From Stutzerimonas xanthomarina (GTDB lineage Bacteria; Pseudomonadota; Gammaproteobacteria; Pseudomonadales; Pseudomonadaceae), in NCBI RefSeq assembly GCF_003935375.1, contig NZ_RHQM01000001.1, positions 1 through 64,000 on the forward strand: 64,000 nucleotides of DNA. Reading direction: 5' to 3'. This document shows positions 48,679-60,062 of this stretch, piece after piece. Position 1 is the stretch's first letter, and every line of letters starts with the position of its first letter. The translations under genes were made by a program, and so were the position numbers. The notes below the pieces were generated by a model. The model ran no database searches. It was not told the DNA's origin and was given only the letters and a program-made list of their open reading frames with translations.

Positions 48679-48894
48679 ATGAGAAGACTCAAGCGTGATC
48701 CGATGGAACGAGCATTTCTACGCGGTTATCAGCACGGCATACATGGCAAATCTCGCGACCTCTGTCCTTTTTCCCATCCCAACGTTCGCCAAGCCTGGAT
48801 TAACGGCTGGCGGGAGGGTCGCGGCGACAACTGGGATGGTCTGACCGGCACGGCCGGCCTGCATAGACTCAACGAACTTCACGCGGTGGGCTAA
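48679..48894 (+). CDS. rmf: Ribosome modulation factor
   Basis: The 71-residue basic protein matches RMF: RRLKRDPMERAFLRGYQHG, CPFSHPNVRQAWINGW, REGRGDNWDGLTG. RMF drives 70S ribosomes into inactive 100S dimers when growth slows and is induced by ppGpp and stationary phase. It stands alone between rlmKL and pyrD with its own terminator. Confidence 0.97.
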   Translation: MRRLKRDPMERAFLRGYQHGIHGKSRDLCPFSHPNVRQAWINGWREGRGDNWDGLTGTAGLHRLNELHAVG

Positions 48895-48955
48895 CTCACC
48901 GATCCACCGACTTTGATAAATAGCGCGCCCTACCCGGGCGGCGGGCTAGAAGCCC

Positions 48956-48978
48956 AGGGGCTCCAACAGGAGCCCCTT
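48956..48978. terminator. Hairpin between rmf and pyrD
   Basis: AGGGGCTCC-AACA-GGAGCCCCT, a 9-bp stem with a tetraloop, placed 60 bases after rmf and 12 bases after the convergent pyrD stop. The T-run is poor but the position fits a shared terminator. Confidence 0.65.
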
Positions 48979-48989
48979 CCGGGCAGTCA

Positions 48990-50021
48990 TCAATGCGCTT
49001 GTGAGCGCAGCGCCGCGATGGCATCCACCGCCTCGCGGATCAAAGCCGGCCCCTTGTAGATGAAACCCGAATACAACTGAACCAAGCTGGCACCCGCCTC
49101 TATCTTTTCTGCCGCGTGCCTGCCCTCAGTGATGCCACCTACCGCAATAATCGGCAGCCGCCCGCCTAGAGTCTGTGCCAGCACCCTGACCGTGTGCGTG
49201 CTCTTCTCCCGAACAGGCGCTCCAGAAAGGCCGCCTGCTTCATCGGCATGAGCCAAGCCAGCAACGCCTTCCCGGCCAAGAGTGGTGTTGGTCGCAATGA
49301 TCGCGTCCATCCCCGCCTGGAACACCGCCTCGCCTACCAAAGCGGTTTCTTCGTCGGTCATGTCCGGGGCGATCTTGATCGCAAGCGGCACACGCTTGCC
49401 GTGCATGATCTCGAGGTCCTCACGACGCAGCCGCAGCGCATCGAGCAAATGCTTGAGCGAGTCGCCGAACTGCAAGCTGCGCAAGCCAGGTGTATTCGGC
49501 GAGCTGACGTTGACGGTGACATAGCTGGCGTGGTGATAGACCTTGTCCAGGCAAAGCAGGTAGTCCTCCTCGGCGCGCTCGACCGGGGTATCGAAATTCT
49601 TGCCGATGTTGATACCGAGAATGCCCCTGAACCTCGCGGCCTCTACCCGAGCCAGCAGCGCATCGACGCCGTGATTGTTGAAACCCATGCGATTGATGAT
49701 CGCCTCGGCTTCGGGCAGACGGAATATCCGTGGCTTGGCATTGCCTGGCTGCGGGCGCGGCGTGACGGTTCCCACTTCGATAAAGCCGAAGCCCAGCTGC
49801 GACATTCCGCGAATGGCCTCGCCGTTCTTGTCCAACCCTGCTGCCAGGCCCACCGGATTGGGGAAATCGAGCCCCATCACCCGAACAGGAAGACTTGCCG
49901 GCGCTTTGCCGAGCATTGCATTGAGCCCGAGACGGCCACCGGCGCCAATCAGCTCGAGGGAAAGTTCATGGGAAGTTTCCGGAGATAACTTGAACAACAG
50001 CTGGCGGGCCAGGTTATACAT
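48990..50021 (-). CDS. pyrD: Quinone-dependent dihydroorotate dehydrogenase
   Basis: The 343-residue protein is a class 2 DHODH: an N-terminal amphipathic helix that docks to the membrane ([19 protein letters not shown]), [27 protein letters not shown] (with the catalytic Ser), [14 protein letters not shown] and VGGI/LYSGF FMN-phosphate motifs. It oxidises dihydroorotate to orotate and passes electrons to ubiquinone in pyrimidine synthesis. Confidence 0.97.
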   Translation of the reverse strand: MYNLARQLLFKLSPETSHELSLELIGAGGRLGLNAMLGKAPASLPVRVMGLDFPNPVGLAAGLDKNGEAIRGMSQLGFGFIEVGTVTPRPQPGNAKPRIFRLPEAEAIINRMGFNNHGVDALLARVEAARFRGILGINIGKNFDTPVERAEEDYLLCLDKVYHHASYVTVNVSSPNTPGLRSLQFGDSLKHLLDALRLRREDLEIMHGKRVPLAIKIAPDMTDEETALVGEAVFQAGMDAIIATNTTLGREGVAGLAHADEAGGLSGAPVREKSTHTVRVLAQTLGGRLPIIAVGGITEGRHAAEKIEAGASLVQLYSGFIYKGPALIREAVDAIAALRSQAH

Positions 50022-50133
50022 ACGCAGCCTAAAGGTCTCGGTAAATGTGGACGCGGAGTATAGCAGCCCGAGGGGGCGTCAGCCGCTGCCGCCAGTGAGG
50101 AAATACAGAGGTCGAGCGCACCGGCCGACAGGT

Positions 50134-50355
50134 TCACTGCAGACGGCGCAAACGCAGCAGCTGCCCCTGCTCGGCAAATTCGAGCTCGAAGGAACCATAT
50201 ACCCCTTCGTGGGTCAGAAACGGGCGCAGATGATGCGCCGGCAGGCTGACTCGCGTGCCGTCGCGACTTCGAATCAGGACTCGATTCGCATGGCCCTGGT
50301 AGACCGCCTTCATTCGTTCGGCGGAAAGCGCGATATCCAGTACCAGATTTGGCAT
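50134..50355 (-). CDS. DUF2835 family small protein
   Basis: The 73-residue protein (NLVLDIALSAERMKAVYQGH, VSLPAHHLRPFLTHEGVYGS, FELEFAEQGQ) fits DUF2835, a short beta-rich family of Pseudomonas relatives without known function. GGAGG lies upstream of the ATG. It shares the divergent region with the DUF6685-like gene. Confidence 0.82.
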   Translation of the reverse strand: MPNLVLDIALSAERMKAVYQGHANRVLIRSRDGTRVSLPAHHLRPFLTHEGVYGSFELEFAEQGQLLRLRRLQ

Positions 50356-50513
50356 GGAGGCTCCTCAGTGATCTATTCAGCGATATTGCCACATCGACAC
50401 GCGATCTTTGTCCAAGGCTGTGACGCAGGACAGCGCTACGGGTGGCGCAAAGCCCGTGCGCAAATGACACAGGTCTGCCACACTTCGGCCGTAGCCCTGA
50501 GAGCTCAAGCATC

Positions 50514-51428
50514 ATGATGAGCCTGCCCGAGCCAATGCCTTCACTGACTTCTCAAATCGCACGACTTGCGCAACGCCTCGGGCGGCGCTCCAAGGCTTCG
50601 CTTCCCATTCAGGACCGCGCCAGCAGCCTGCAGCTGCCCTTTTCCCGCCTGCCCGAGCCTGAGCCAAGTATTTTCTGGAACGATGGCCCCTGCCTGCAAC
50701 GCTTGCTGGAGCTGCCCCGTGGTGCACTCTCTGGTCCGGTGCAGGAAGACAAGGCCCGTGCCCATGCAGCGCTGACTCGCCTGATCAGCAAAGAATGCAC
50801 CCGGGCACGGCTCGACCTGCGGCAGATCGACGGCTTCGGTGGGCAGCGCAAAAATGAACCGAGTTACCCGACCTTCGAGGCCTTTTCCAGTACGGCGGGT
50901 TGTCGGCAGGTACGAATCATCAGCTACAAGGATTTTCTTAGAGCACTCGGTACCGCCTTGCCCGGCTTCGACACGGGGGCAGTGATCGATGTTCGCCAGG
51001 CCAGCTGGCTCGGGGAGCGGCTTTATTGGGCCGGCGAACACCATCTGGAAGCCTTTGCCTGCGCCGTGGCCTACGCGCGCTTGCGCGGCCTGGAAGTCAT
51101 GCTGCCCGCGGAGGTCACCGATTACCGCCTCGACCGCTCCGGTGTTCACGCGCTGGACGCTGACTACCACGCCGTGACGATGCCTGCTCAGGCCTGGAGC
51201 GACCGTGAATTCATGGCCATGCTGCTCGACAGCCAGGTTCCCTATGCCCGCTTGACACTACTGCGCGATGCCAGCAATTCCGAGTTGCTGTTGCTGGAGA
51301 AGCGTGACCCCACAGCGAATGCCATTGGCGAGGGGCTGAAGCTGGCAGGCGCACCTGACCTGATCCGCTACCTGCGCGATCTGCCGCAGATCACTCGCTT
51401 CAAGGTCGGACTGCCTGCGCAGGACTGA
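50514..51428 (+). CDS. DUF6685-like hypothetical protein
   Basis: The 304-residue protein resembles the conserved Pseudomonas DUF6685 family, of unknown function. It has no signal peptide, membrane segment or clear enzyme motif; the central region (GAVIDVRQASWLGERLYW, HHLEAFACAVAYARLRG) is mixed alpha/beta. The start at 50514 is preferred over a longer reading because the upstream part lacks conserved character. A terminator follows at 51476. Confidence 0.7.
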   Translation: MMSLPEPMPSLTSQIARLAQRLGRRSKASLPIQDRASSLQLPFSRLPEPEPSIFWNDGPCLQRLLELPRGALSGPVQEDKARAHAALTRLISKECTRARLDLRQIDGFGGQRKNEPSYPTFEAFSSTAGCRQVRIISYKDFLRALGTALPGFDTGAVIDVRQASWLGERLYWAGEHHLEAFACAVAYARLRGLEVMLPAEVTDYRLDRSGVHALDADYHAVTMPAQAWSDREFMAMLLDSQVPYARLTLLRDASNSELLLLEKRDPTANAIGEGLKLAGAPDLIRYLRDLPQITRFKVGLPAQD

Positions 51429-51475
51429 GCAGTTACCGCCACGGACTCCCTGCGCAGCAAACACCCATCCGCAAA

Positions 51476-51507
51476 AAAAACGCACCGCCCGAGGGCAGTG
51501 CGTTTTT
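51476..51507 (+). terminator. Rho-independent terminator after the DUF6685-like gene
   Basis: AAAAACGCAC pairs with GTGCGTTTTT, with an inner GCCC/GGGC extension. T-runs occur on both strands, so it can also stop transcripts from the glutamate dehydrogenase side. Confidence 0.88.
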
Positions 51508-51576
51508 CAGTTGCGCCGCATTAATGGCGCGGCCTTTGCCGCGGACGGATCGTCCACGGAGGAAGCCGCAACCTCG

Positions 51577-54500
51577 TCAGCCATGCCCTACCGACTGCGC
51601 CAGCCCCTGCAGCTCGCGGCTGGCGACTGCATAGATGGCGTAGTCGGTGCCGCTGGCGCCGCGCAGCTCAGCCAGCATCGAGCGCCAGCGCTCCATTAAA
51701 ACTGGTCGTTGAGACAACCAGGCGTCGACCCGCTCGCTGATCGCCTCCGGACCGTTCTCCATCTGCAGCACCGAAACCGTGATGCTGCGCTGCTGTGAGT
51801 CGAGGTCGTCGCGGAAGCTTTCACGCGCCAGGGCCTGCCAGTTGTTGGCAACCGGCAGGTTGGTGAGCAGATGCAGATACCAGGGAAGCTCCAGCGCACC
51901 ACCGACGGCGAAGTAGGTTGCCGCCACCTGCGCAGGCACCTGGCCAGTTTCGTCAGCGGCCTCCAGAATCGGCAACAGCGTGTACAGATGGCTGGTACCG
52001 GCCACCATGCGCGCCAGCAGCTCCGGCACCCCGGCTTCGGTGTAACGCTTATAGCGCTCCTGCCAGCGGTCACGCGTCGAGCCTTGCAGCAGTTCATCGA
52101 GTTTCAGACCAAGGGCAGCGACCCGCGGGCCAAAGTGCGCGACGTCGCGTGCGGCATCCAGCTCGCTACGACGATTGCGCAGGAACCAGCGCGTCGCGCG
52201 GCGGCCCAGGCGCATCAGCTCATCCATCAAGGCCAACTGCAGCTCCGCCGGTACCTTGTGATCCAGCGCCTCAATCTGCCGGAACCAGTGAGGCAGATGG
52301 AAGATGTCGCGCACGATCACGTAGGCTCCGGCGACATTCGCCGCACTCATGCCCGTCGCCTCGTTCAGGCGCTGAACGAAAGTGATGCCCATGTTGTTGA
52401 CCAGATCGTTGGCAATCTGGGTAGCAACGATTTCGCGCTTGAGGCGATGTTGCAGCATGGCATCGTGGAAACGCTCGCTCAGTTGCTGCGGGAAGGCACT
52501 TTCCATTTCGCGGGCGAGGTAGTCGTCGTCCGGCACGCGCGAATCCAGCAGCGCTTTCTTCAGTTCGATCTTGCTGTAGGAAATCAGAACCGACAGCTCC
52601 GGCCGGGTCAGCCCCTTGCCGATGCTGGCGCGCTCGGTCAGGGCGTCATCGCTGGGCAGGAACTCGAGCGCGCGGTCGAGCTGCCCCGCCGCCTCCAGCG
52701 CATTGATCAACCGAACATACTCGGCGGCCCGCTCCCGCGAGCGATGCTGCGCCTGGGACAGCGCCTGGGTCTGCTTGTAGTTGTTCTGCAGCACCAGCTC
52801 GGCCACCGCGTCGGTCATTTCGAACAGCAGTTGATCGCGCTGCTTGGCGGTCATGTCGCCAGCGCTGACCACCTCATTGAGCAGGATCTTGATGTTCACT
52901 TCATGATCCGAGCAATCGACGCCGCCGGCATTGTCGATGAAGTCGGTATTGCTCGATCCGCCATGCAGCGCGTACTCGACGCGTCCCAGCTGGGTCATGC
53001 CGAGGTTGCCGCCCTCGCCCACCACCTTGGCTCGTAGATCGGCGCCATTGACCCGCACCGCATCGTTGGCCTTGTCGCCAACTTCGGCGTGGCTTTCGCC
53101 GCCGCTCTTCACATAGGTACCGATACCGCCATTCCATAGCAGGTCCACCGGTGCCTTGAGCAGCGCGTGGATCAGCTCGGCTGGGGTCAGCTGATCCGCC
53201 TCGATGGCGAAGCGCTCTTTCATCTGTGGCGTGATCGCGACTCGCTTGGCCGAACGCGGGAAGATGCCACCGCCTTCCGAGATCAGCGACACGTCGTAAT
53301 CGGTCCATGACGAGCGCGGCAGGTCGAACAGGCGCTTGCGCTCGATGAAACTGCGCGCAGGATCGGGATTGGGGTCGATGAAAATATGCAGATGGTTGAA
53401 CGCGGCCACCAGCTGCAGGGTTTCGGACATCAGCAGACCGTTGCCGAACACATCGCCAGCCATATCGCCGATACCGATGACGCTGATCACGTCGGTCTGC
53501 ACGTTGATGCCGCGCTCACGGAAGTGCCGCTGCACCGAAACCCAGGCGCCGCGCGCGGTAATGCCCATCTTCTTGTGGTCGTAGCCTGCCGAGCCGCCCG
53601 AGGCAAAGGCGTCGCCGAGCCAGAAGTCGTATTCGGCGGCGATGCCGTTGGCGATGTCCGAAAAGCTCGCTGTGCCCTTGTCCGCAGCGACCACCAGATA
53701 GGGATCGTCACCGTCATAGCGCAGTACATTGGCGGGCGGAACGACCTGGCCTTCATGCAGGTTATCGGTGATGTCGAGCAAGCCACTGATGAAAATGCGA
53801 TAGCAGGCGATCGCTTCGGCCTGAATATCATCCCGCGTGCCACTGGTAGGCAGACGACGCGGCACGAAACCACCTTTCGCGCCGCCGGGAACGATCACCG
53901 CATTCTTCACCTGCTGCGCCTTGACCAGGCCGAGCACTTCGGTGCGGTAGTCCTCTTCACGGTCGGACCAGCGCAACCCGCCACGCGCCACCTTGCCGCC
54001 GCGCAGGTGCACGCCCTCGACCCGTGGCGAATAGACGAAGATCTCGTACATCGGTGCCGGGCGCGGCATCTCCGGTATCGAGCGCGGATCGAGCTTGAAG
54101 CTGAAATACGACTTGGGTTTGCCGTTGGCATCCGGCTGATAGAAGTTGGTTCGCAGGGTGGCCTGAATCAGCGCCAGATAGCGCCGCAGAATCCGGTCCT
54201 CGTTGAGTACCGCCACCTCATCAAGCGCTGTGAGAATCGCCTGTTCCAGCCGTTGCTGCTTGTCTGCCAGATCCTCGTCACCGAGCTTGCGCGCCAGGTA
54301 GAAGCGCATCTTGAACAGCCGCACCAGCTCGCGGGCGATATCCGTGTGGTTGAGCAGCGCGCTGGCGATATAGCCAAGGTCGAAGCCCATGCGAATCTGC
54401 TTGAGATAGCGCGCATAGGCGCGCAGCAGCGCCACTTCCCGCCAGGCCAACCCGGCGGTCAGCACCAAACGGTTGAATCCATCATTCTCGGCAAAGCCGC

Positions 54501-56427
54501 CGTAGATATGGATGAACGCATCCTGCAGCGCCTCGTTGATCTCCAGCAGGTCGATTTCCAGACCTTCGGCATAAGTGAAGGCGAAGTCGTGTATCCAGTA
54601 CTCGCGGCCGCTGCGGTCACGCAACCGGAACGGAAACTCGCCGAGCACCCGCAGCCCCAGGTTCTCCATGATCGGCAGGATGTCCGACAGCGGCAGCGGT
54701 GTATTCAGGTGGTAGAGCTTGCAGTGCAGGCGGTTCTCTTCAGCCGTGATCGGCTGATAGAAGCTCATCACCAGCGGGCGTTCCTCGCTGAGGTCGAGCA
54801 CATGCTGCATGTCGACGGTGGCCGATTGCGGCGAGAAGCGCTCGCGGTAGCCGGCCGGGAAACCTTTCGGAAACTCGCTGAGCAGATGGGTGCCCCTGGC
54901 CTCGCCGAAGCGCTCGACCACCAGGCTCTGGTAATCGTCCTGCCAGGTACGGCATGCCTGCAGCACTTCCTGCTCCAGACGCACCGTATCCACCTGCAGC
55001 GCGCGGCTGGGGTCCAGACGCAGGATGAACTGCACGCGCGTCAGCACCGATTCGGAGAAATAGGTGGAGAACTCGCAGTCGCTGGCTTCGAGCCGCTCCT
55101 GCAGCACCTGCTGGATTTTCAGCCGTGTCTCGGTGGAGTAACTGTCACGCGGCACGTACACCAGGCAGTAGCAGAAACGCCGATAGGGGTCGAAACGCAG
55201 GAACAGCCGCAGCCGATTGCGTTCCTGGATCTGCACGATGGCGATGGCGTTTTCGAACAGCTCGTCGATTGGCGCCTGGAACAGCTCGTCACGCGGCAGC
55301 ACCTCGAGAACCTGCACCAGCTCCTTGGCCAGATGCGCGGAGCTGCCGAAATTGGCGCGCTGCACGACCGTCTCGACCTTGCTGCGGATGAACGGGATGC
55401 GTCGCACGCTCTGGGTGTAGACCGACGAGGTAAACAGGCCGAGGAAGCGGCATTCGCGAAACACCCGCCCCTCGTCATCGAATTCACGCACCGAGACGAA
55501 GTCCGGGTAAGCCGGACGGTGCACGCGGCTGGGCATGGCCGCCTTGGCGAACGACAGCAGCAGCGGCTCACGCAGGTAGCTGACCGATTGGCCAGTGAGC
55601 GATTGCTCCTCCTCGGAAAGTCCGGTGCGCATGCTGCGCGATAGACCCAGCAGCGAGCTTTCGTCATAGACGATGCGGCCGCCGTCGGCCTGTTCCTGCA
55701 CGGAGAACTCTTCGTAGCCGAGGAAGGTGAAATGGTCGTCCGCCAGCCAGCGCATGAAGTCGCGGATCTCGTCCAGCTCGTCGCCGTCGATGCTCAGGTT
55801 GACCTGCTCCAGACGCCCTTGCAGCTCGACCGCCTTGCCCTTCATCGCCGCAAAGTCACCCACCACCTGACGCACATCAGCCAGCACCCCCAGCAGTGAC
55901 TGCTCGAGCTCGCGCAGGGCCGTCGGGCTGGCGCAGCGATCGATCTCCACGAAGATCAACGATTCGGCATGGCTGTCAGCGGCGCGCTCATCCTTGGGCA
56001 GCAGCTCCAACAAGCTGCCATCGGCCCCGCGACGCACCTGCAGCACGCTGGTTTGCAGGGTATGGATGCTGTAGCCGCGGCGCGTCAGCTCCATGCGCAC
56101 CGAATCGACCAGGAACGGCATGTCCGGATGCAGCACCTCGACCACGCTATGGGTCGACTGCCAGCCGTGCTTCTCGAAGTCGGGGTTGAATACCTGCACC
56201 TCGGGTTTGGCAGGATCGAAGCGCTCCAGCAGGCGCCAGCTGGCCAGTGTCGAGCCGACCAGATCGCTCATGCGCCGTTCGGTGAGTTCGGGCAGCGCGA
56301 CGATGCCGAAGAATTGTTCGGCGAACAGGCTCAGTTGCGGCAGGATTTTCGGGTCTACGTGTTGCGCTAACGCTGTCTGCAATTGCTGCTGAAAGTCGGC
56401 CTTGCTGGCCGCTGAAAAGAACGCCAT
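51577..56427 (-). CDS. gdhB: NAD-specific glutamate dehydrogenase, large (L-180) class
   Basis: The 1616-residue protein belongs to the 180-kDa class of NAD-GDH found in Pseudomonas and Streptomyces. The N-terminal half holds ACT-like regulatory segments; the catalytic centre lies at residues ~790-1150, with KNAVIVPGGAKGGFVPR (the active-site Lys) and GGIGTYVKSGGESHAEVGDK. It deaminates glutamate to 2-oxoglutarate, feeding carbon metabolism, and is commonly activated by Asp or Arg in this class. Length is typical and the frame is whole. It is divergent from the moxR operon. Confidence 0.94.
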   Translation of the reverse strand: MAFFSAASKADFQQQLQTALAQHVDPKILPQLSLFAEQFFGIVALPELTERRMSDLVGSTLASWRLLERFDPAKPEVQVFNPDFEKHGWQSTHSVVEVLHPDMPFLVDSVRMELTRRGYSIHTLQTSVLQVRRGADGSLLELLPKDERAADSHAESLIFVEIDRCASPTALRELEQSLLGVLADVRQVVGDFAAMKGKAVELQGRLEQVNLSIDGDELDEIRDFMRWLADDHFTFLGYEEFSVQEQADGGRIVYDESSLLGLSRSMRTGLSEEEQSLTGQSVSYLREPLLLSFAKAAMPSRVHRPAYPDFVSVREFDDEGRVFRECRFLGLFTSSVYTQSVRRIPFIRSKVETVVQRANFGSSAHLAKELVQVLEVLPRDELFQAPIDELFENAIAIVQIQERNRLRLFLRFDPYRRFCYCLVYVPRDSYSTETRLKIQQVLQERLEASDCEFSTYFSESVLTRVQFILRLDPSRALQVDTVRLEQEVLQACRTWQDDYQSLVVERFGEARGTHLLSEFPKGFPAGYRERFSPQSATVDMQHVLDLSEERPLVMSFYQPITAEENRLHCKLYHLNTPLPLSDILPIMENLGLRVLGEFPFRLRDRSGREYWIHDFAFTYAEGLEIDLLEINEALQDAFIHIYGGFAENDGFNRLVLTAGLAWREVALLRAYARYLKQIRMGFDLGYIASALLNHTDIARELVRLFKMRFYLARKLGDEDLADKQQRLEQAILTALDEVAVLNEDRILRRYLALIQATLRTNFYQPDANGKPKSYFSFKLDPRSIPEMPRPAPMYEIFVYSPRVEGVHLRGGKVARGGLRWSDREEDYRTEVLGLVKAQQVKNAVIVPGGAKGGFVPRRLPTSGTRDDIQAEAIACYRIFISGLLDITDNLHEGQVVPPANVLRYDGDDPYLVVAADKGTASFSDIANGIAAEYDFWLGDAFASGGSAGYDHKKMGITARGAWVSVQRHFRERGINVQTDVISVIGIGDMAGDVFGNGLLMSETLQLVAAFNHLHIFIDPNPDPARSFIERKRLFDLPRSSWTDYDVSLISEGGGIFPRSAKRVAITPQMKERFAIEADQLTPAELIHALLKAPVDLLWNGGIGTYVKSGGESHAEVGDKANDAVRVNGADLRAKVVGEGGNLGMTQLGRVEYALHGGSSNTDFIDNAGGVDCSDHEVNIKILLNEVVSAGDMTAKQRDQLLFEMTDAVAELVLQNNYKQTQALSQAQHRSRERAAEYVRLINALEAAGQLDRALEFLPSDDALTERASIGKGLTRPELSVLISYSKIELKKALLDSRVPDDDYLAREMESAFPQQLSERFHDAMLQHRLKREIVATQIANDLVNNMGITFVQRLNEATGMSAANVAGAYVIVRDIFHLPHWFRQIEALDHKVPAELQLALMDELMRLGRRATRWFLRNRRSELDAARDVAHFGPRVAALGLKLDELLQGSTRDRWQERYKRYTEAGVPELLARMVAGTSHLYTLLPILEAADETGQVPAQVAATYFAVGGALELPWYLHLLTNLPVANNWQALARESFRDDLDSQQRSITVSVLQMENGPEAISERVDAWLSQRPVLMERWRSMLAELRGASGTDYAIYAVASRELQGLAQSVGHG

Positions 56428-56637
56428 GTATGGCTCCGCTTGGCTTGCTGGGGAAAGAGACGTCGGTAGTGACTGACGGCACAGGACGAAGGTTCAAGGT
56501 TAGTCTAGTCGAGGGTTAATGCAGTAAAGTGGCGCTTCTCCTGCAGTCGCCTGCGACTGTCTGTAGCAGCCAATAGCAGCCGGCGTCTCTGCCCGCCGCG
56601 CCAGCCGATTTGCCGCCCACCTGGAAGACTCGAAACG

Positions 56638-57596
56638 ATGGATCACCGTGAATCGATAATCGCGCTGCGACAGTTCCTGTCCACCCAGATCCTGGGGCAG
56701 GAACGGCTGATCGAACGCCTGCTGATCGCCCTGCTCGCCGACGGCCACATGCTCGTCGAAGGGGCGCCGGGCCTGGCCAAGACCCGCGCCATCAAGGAAC
56801 TCGCCGAAGGCCTGGAGGCGGAGTTCCATCGAATCCAGTTCACCCCCGACCTACTGCCCGCCGACATCACCGGTACCGAAATCTATCGCCCGGAGACCGG
56901 CAGCTTCGTCTTCCAGCAGGGGCCGATCTTCCACAACCTGGTGCTCGCGGACGAAATCAATCGCGCGCCGGCCAAGGTGCAATCGGCGCTGCTCGAAGCC
57001 ATGGCCGAGCGCCAGGTCAGCGTCGGCCGCAGCACTTACGATCTGCCGCCGCTGTTCCTGGTGATGGCGACGCAAAACCCGATCGAGCAGGAAGGCACCT
57101 ACCCCCTGCCCGAAGCACAGCTCGACCGCTTCCTGTTGCATGTGAAGATCGGCTTCCCCGACGCCTCGGTGGAACGACGCATCCTGCAGCAAGCCCGTGG
57201 CGAGGCGATCAATGGCGAGGCGGCGCCGGAACATCGGGTCAGCCAGCAGGCGATCTTCGCCGCGCGCAAGGATATCCTCGGCCTGTACATGGCCGATGCG
57301 GTGGAGGAATACCTGGTGCAACTGGTCATGGCCACGCGCACGCCGGCCAAGTTCGATGCCGAACTGGCCGAATGGATCGCCTATGGCGCGAGTCCGCGGG
57401 GTTCGATCTCGCTGGATCGCTGCGCCCGTGCCCATGCCTGGCTGGCCGGGCGCGACTTCGTCAGTCCCGAGGACATACAGGCGATGCTTTTCGATGTACT
57501 GCGTCACCGCCTGATTCTCTCCTTCGAGGCAGAAGCCGCCGGCATTGATCAGGACCGGGTCATCCAGCGCATTCTCGACGTGGTCGCGGTGGCCTG

Positions 57597-57597
<1 letters not shown>
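56638..57597 (+). CDS. MoxR-family AAA+ ATPase
   Basis: The 319-residue ATPase has Walker A GAPGLAKT near residue 42, Walker B VLADEINRAPAKVQSALLEAM near 102, sensor 1 ATQNPIEQEGTYPLPEAQLDRF and a C-terminal lid. MoxR proteins act as chaperones for maturing neighbours that carry von Willebrand A domains, as coded here. First gene of a six-gene unit; its stop overlaps the DUF58 start. Confidence 0.93.
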
Positions 57598-58555
<958 letters not shown>

Positions 58556-58559
<4 letters not shown>

Positions 58560-59050
58560 ATCCGCTCGATCAACTCGCTCCGCTGATCAGCCCCGACCCG
58601 ATCAGCTGGTGGCCTCCAGCGCCGGGCTGGTGGCTGCTCGGCCTGGTGCTGCTGATGGCGCTTGGCTTGCTCTGGCGACTTCGTCACCGGCTGCTCAGGC
58701 GCAAGCCCCATGTGCAGCCGGAGCCACCGCTGGAGCCGCAGCGTCAGGAGGCGCTCATCGAGCTTTCGCGCTTGAGCAAACCCTACGGCGGGCAACCGGC
58801 CAGCCAGTGGCTGCAACAACTCAATGGGCTGCTCAAGCGGCTCTGTCGCATTCGTTATCCCAACGACCACCCACACACACTCAGTGGGCGTGCGTGGCTG
58901 GCCTTTCTCGACAACCGCTGCCCGGCCGCCGGGCTGACCCGCTGGATGATTCTTGTCGAAGGTGCCTACCGGGCCGAGTGCCGCCTCGACGACAAGGCAA
59001 TCGACGGGCTCGAACAGGCCGTCGACATCTGGATCCGCAAGCATGTTTGA
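58556..59050 (+). CDS. DUF4381 membrane protein
   Basis: The 164-residue protein has one N-terminal membrane helix (WWLLGLVLLMALGLLWRL) after a Pro-rich lead and a cytosolic helical region (LIELSRLSKPYGGQPASQWLQ). DUF4381 proteins are regular members of moxR/bat operons. It overlaps both neighbours (ATGA upstream and the BatA-like start at 59043 downstream). Confidence 0.9.
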
Positions 59051-60062
59051 ACTGGCCTGGCCCTGGGTCTTCCTGCTGCTACCGCTGCCCTGGCTGCTGC
59101 GCGCACTGCTGCCGCCTGCCGATAGCGGCGAAGCCGCGCTGAAGGTCAGCTTCCTCGACGAACTGCAGCAGCTGTCCGGCCGACGCGCGCGTGTCGCCCT
59201 GCCCGCCTGGCGCCAGCAACTGCCCTACCTGACCATCTGGCTGTTGCTGCTGTTCGCCGCAGCACGCCCCCAGTGGCTGGGTGAACCACTGCCGCTACCC
59301 ACCAGCGGCCGCGATCTGCTGCTGGCAGTGGACGTCTCCGGCTCGATGGATTACCCCGACATGCAGTGGCAGGACGAGGAGCTGACGCGGCTGGAACTGG
59401 TCAAGGTGCTGCTCGGCGACTTCATCGAGGAGCGTCGTGGCGATCGCGTCGGCCTGATTCTCTTCGGCAGCAAGGCCTATCTGCAGGCGCCACTGACCTT
59501 CGATCGCCACACCGTGCGAGTCTGGCTGGACGAAGCCCGGGTTGGCATCGCCGGCAGCAACACTGCGATAGGGGACGCCATCGGCCTGGCGGTTAAACGC
59601 CTCAGGGAGCGACCGGCGAACAGTCGTGTGCTGGTATTGATCACCGACGGTGCCAACAACGGTGGCGAAATCGAGCCGCTGCTGGCGGCCTCGCTGGCCG
59701 CCGAAGAAGGCGTGCGGGTCCACACCATCGGCATCGGCGCCGTGCCGGAAGAAGGTGGCGTGCTCAGCCGCTTCGGTTTCAACCCTGGCCTGGACCTCGA
59801 CGAGCCGACGCTGCGCGCCATTTCCGAGCAAACAGGCGGTGAGTATTTCCGCGCCTCGTCGAGCGCAGAGCTGAAGGCGATCGGCGACACGCTGGATCGT
59901 CTCGAGCCGGCAGCGCAGCAACCAGCCCAGGCCCGTGTGGCCGAGGCCCTGTACATCTGGCCGCTGTCGGCGGCTTTGCTGATCAGCCTGCTGATGGTCG
60001 CGGCCAGCCTGTGGAGCGCACAGTTGCAGCGCCTGGCCTGGCGACGGGAGCAGCGCCGATGA
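59043..60062 (+). CDS. BatA-like von Willebrand A protein
   Basis: The 339-residue protein has membrane helices at both ends and a vWA domain with an intact MIDAS: DVSGS near residue 98, a Thr near 170 and the downstream Asp in LVLITDGANNGG. Start at ATG 59043 overlaps the DUF4381 stop by 8 bases. BatA-type proteins are inner-membrane proteins tied to oxidative-stress or envelope functions; their exact task is open. Confidence 0.92.
   Translation: MFELAWPWVFLLLPLPWLLRALLPPADSGEAALKVSFLDELQQLSGRRARVALPAWRQQLPYLTIWLLLLFAAARPQWLGEPLPLPTSGRDLLLAVDVSGSMDYPDMQWQDEELTRLELVKVLLGDFIEERRGDRVGLILFGSKAYLQAPLTFDRHTVRVWLDEARVGIAGSNTAIGDAIGLAVKRLRERPANSRVLVLITDGANNGGEIEPLLAASLAAEEGVRVHTIGIGAVPEEGGVLSRFGFNPGLDLDEPTLRAISEQTGGEYFRASSSAELKAIGDTLDRLEPAAQQPAQARVAEALYIWPLSAALLISLLMVAASLWSAQLQRLAWRREQRR

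Noticed and set aside
50541..51170. A 209-codon minus-strand frame
   Set aside because: It is antisense to the DUF6685-like gene and has no ribosome site or conserved feature.
53386..55644. A 752-codon open frame on the plus strand
   Set aside because: It lies wholly antisense to the well-supported NAD-glutamate dehydrogenase; its composition reflects the high-GC codon pattern of that gene and it has no domain.
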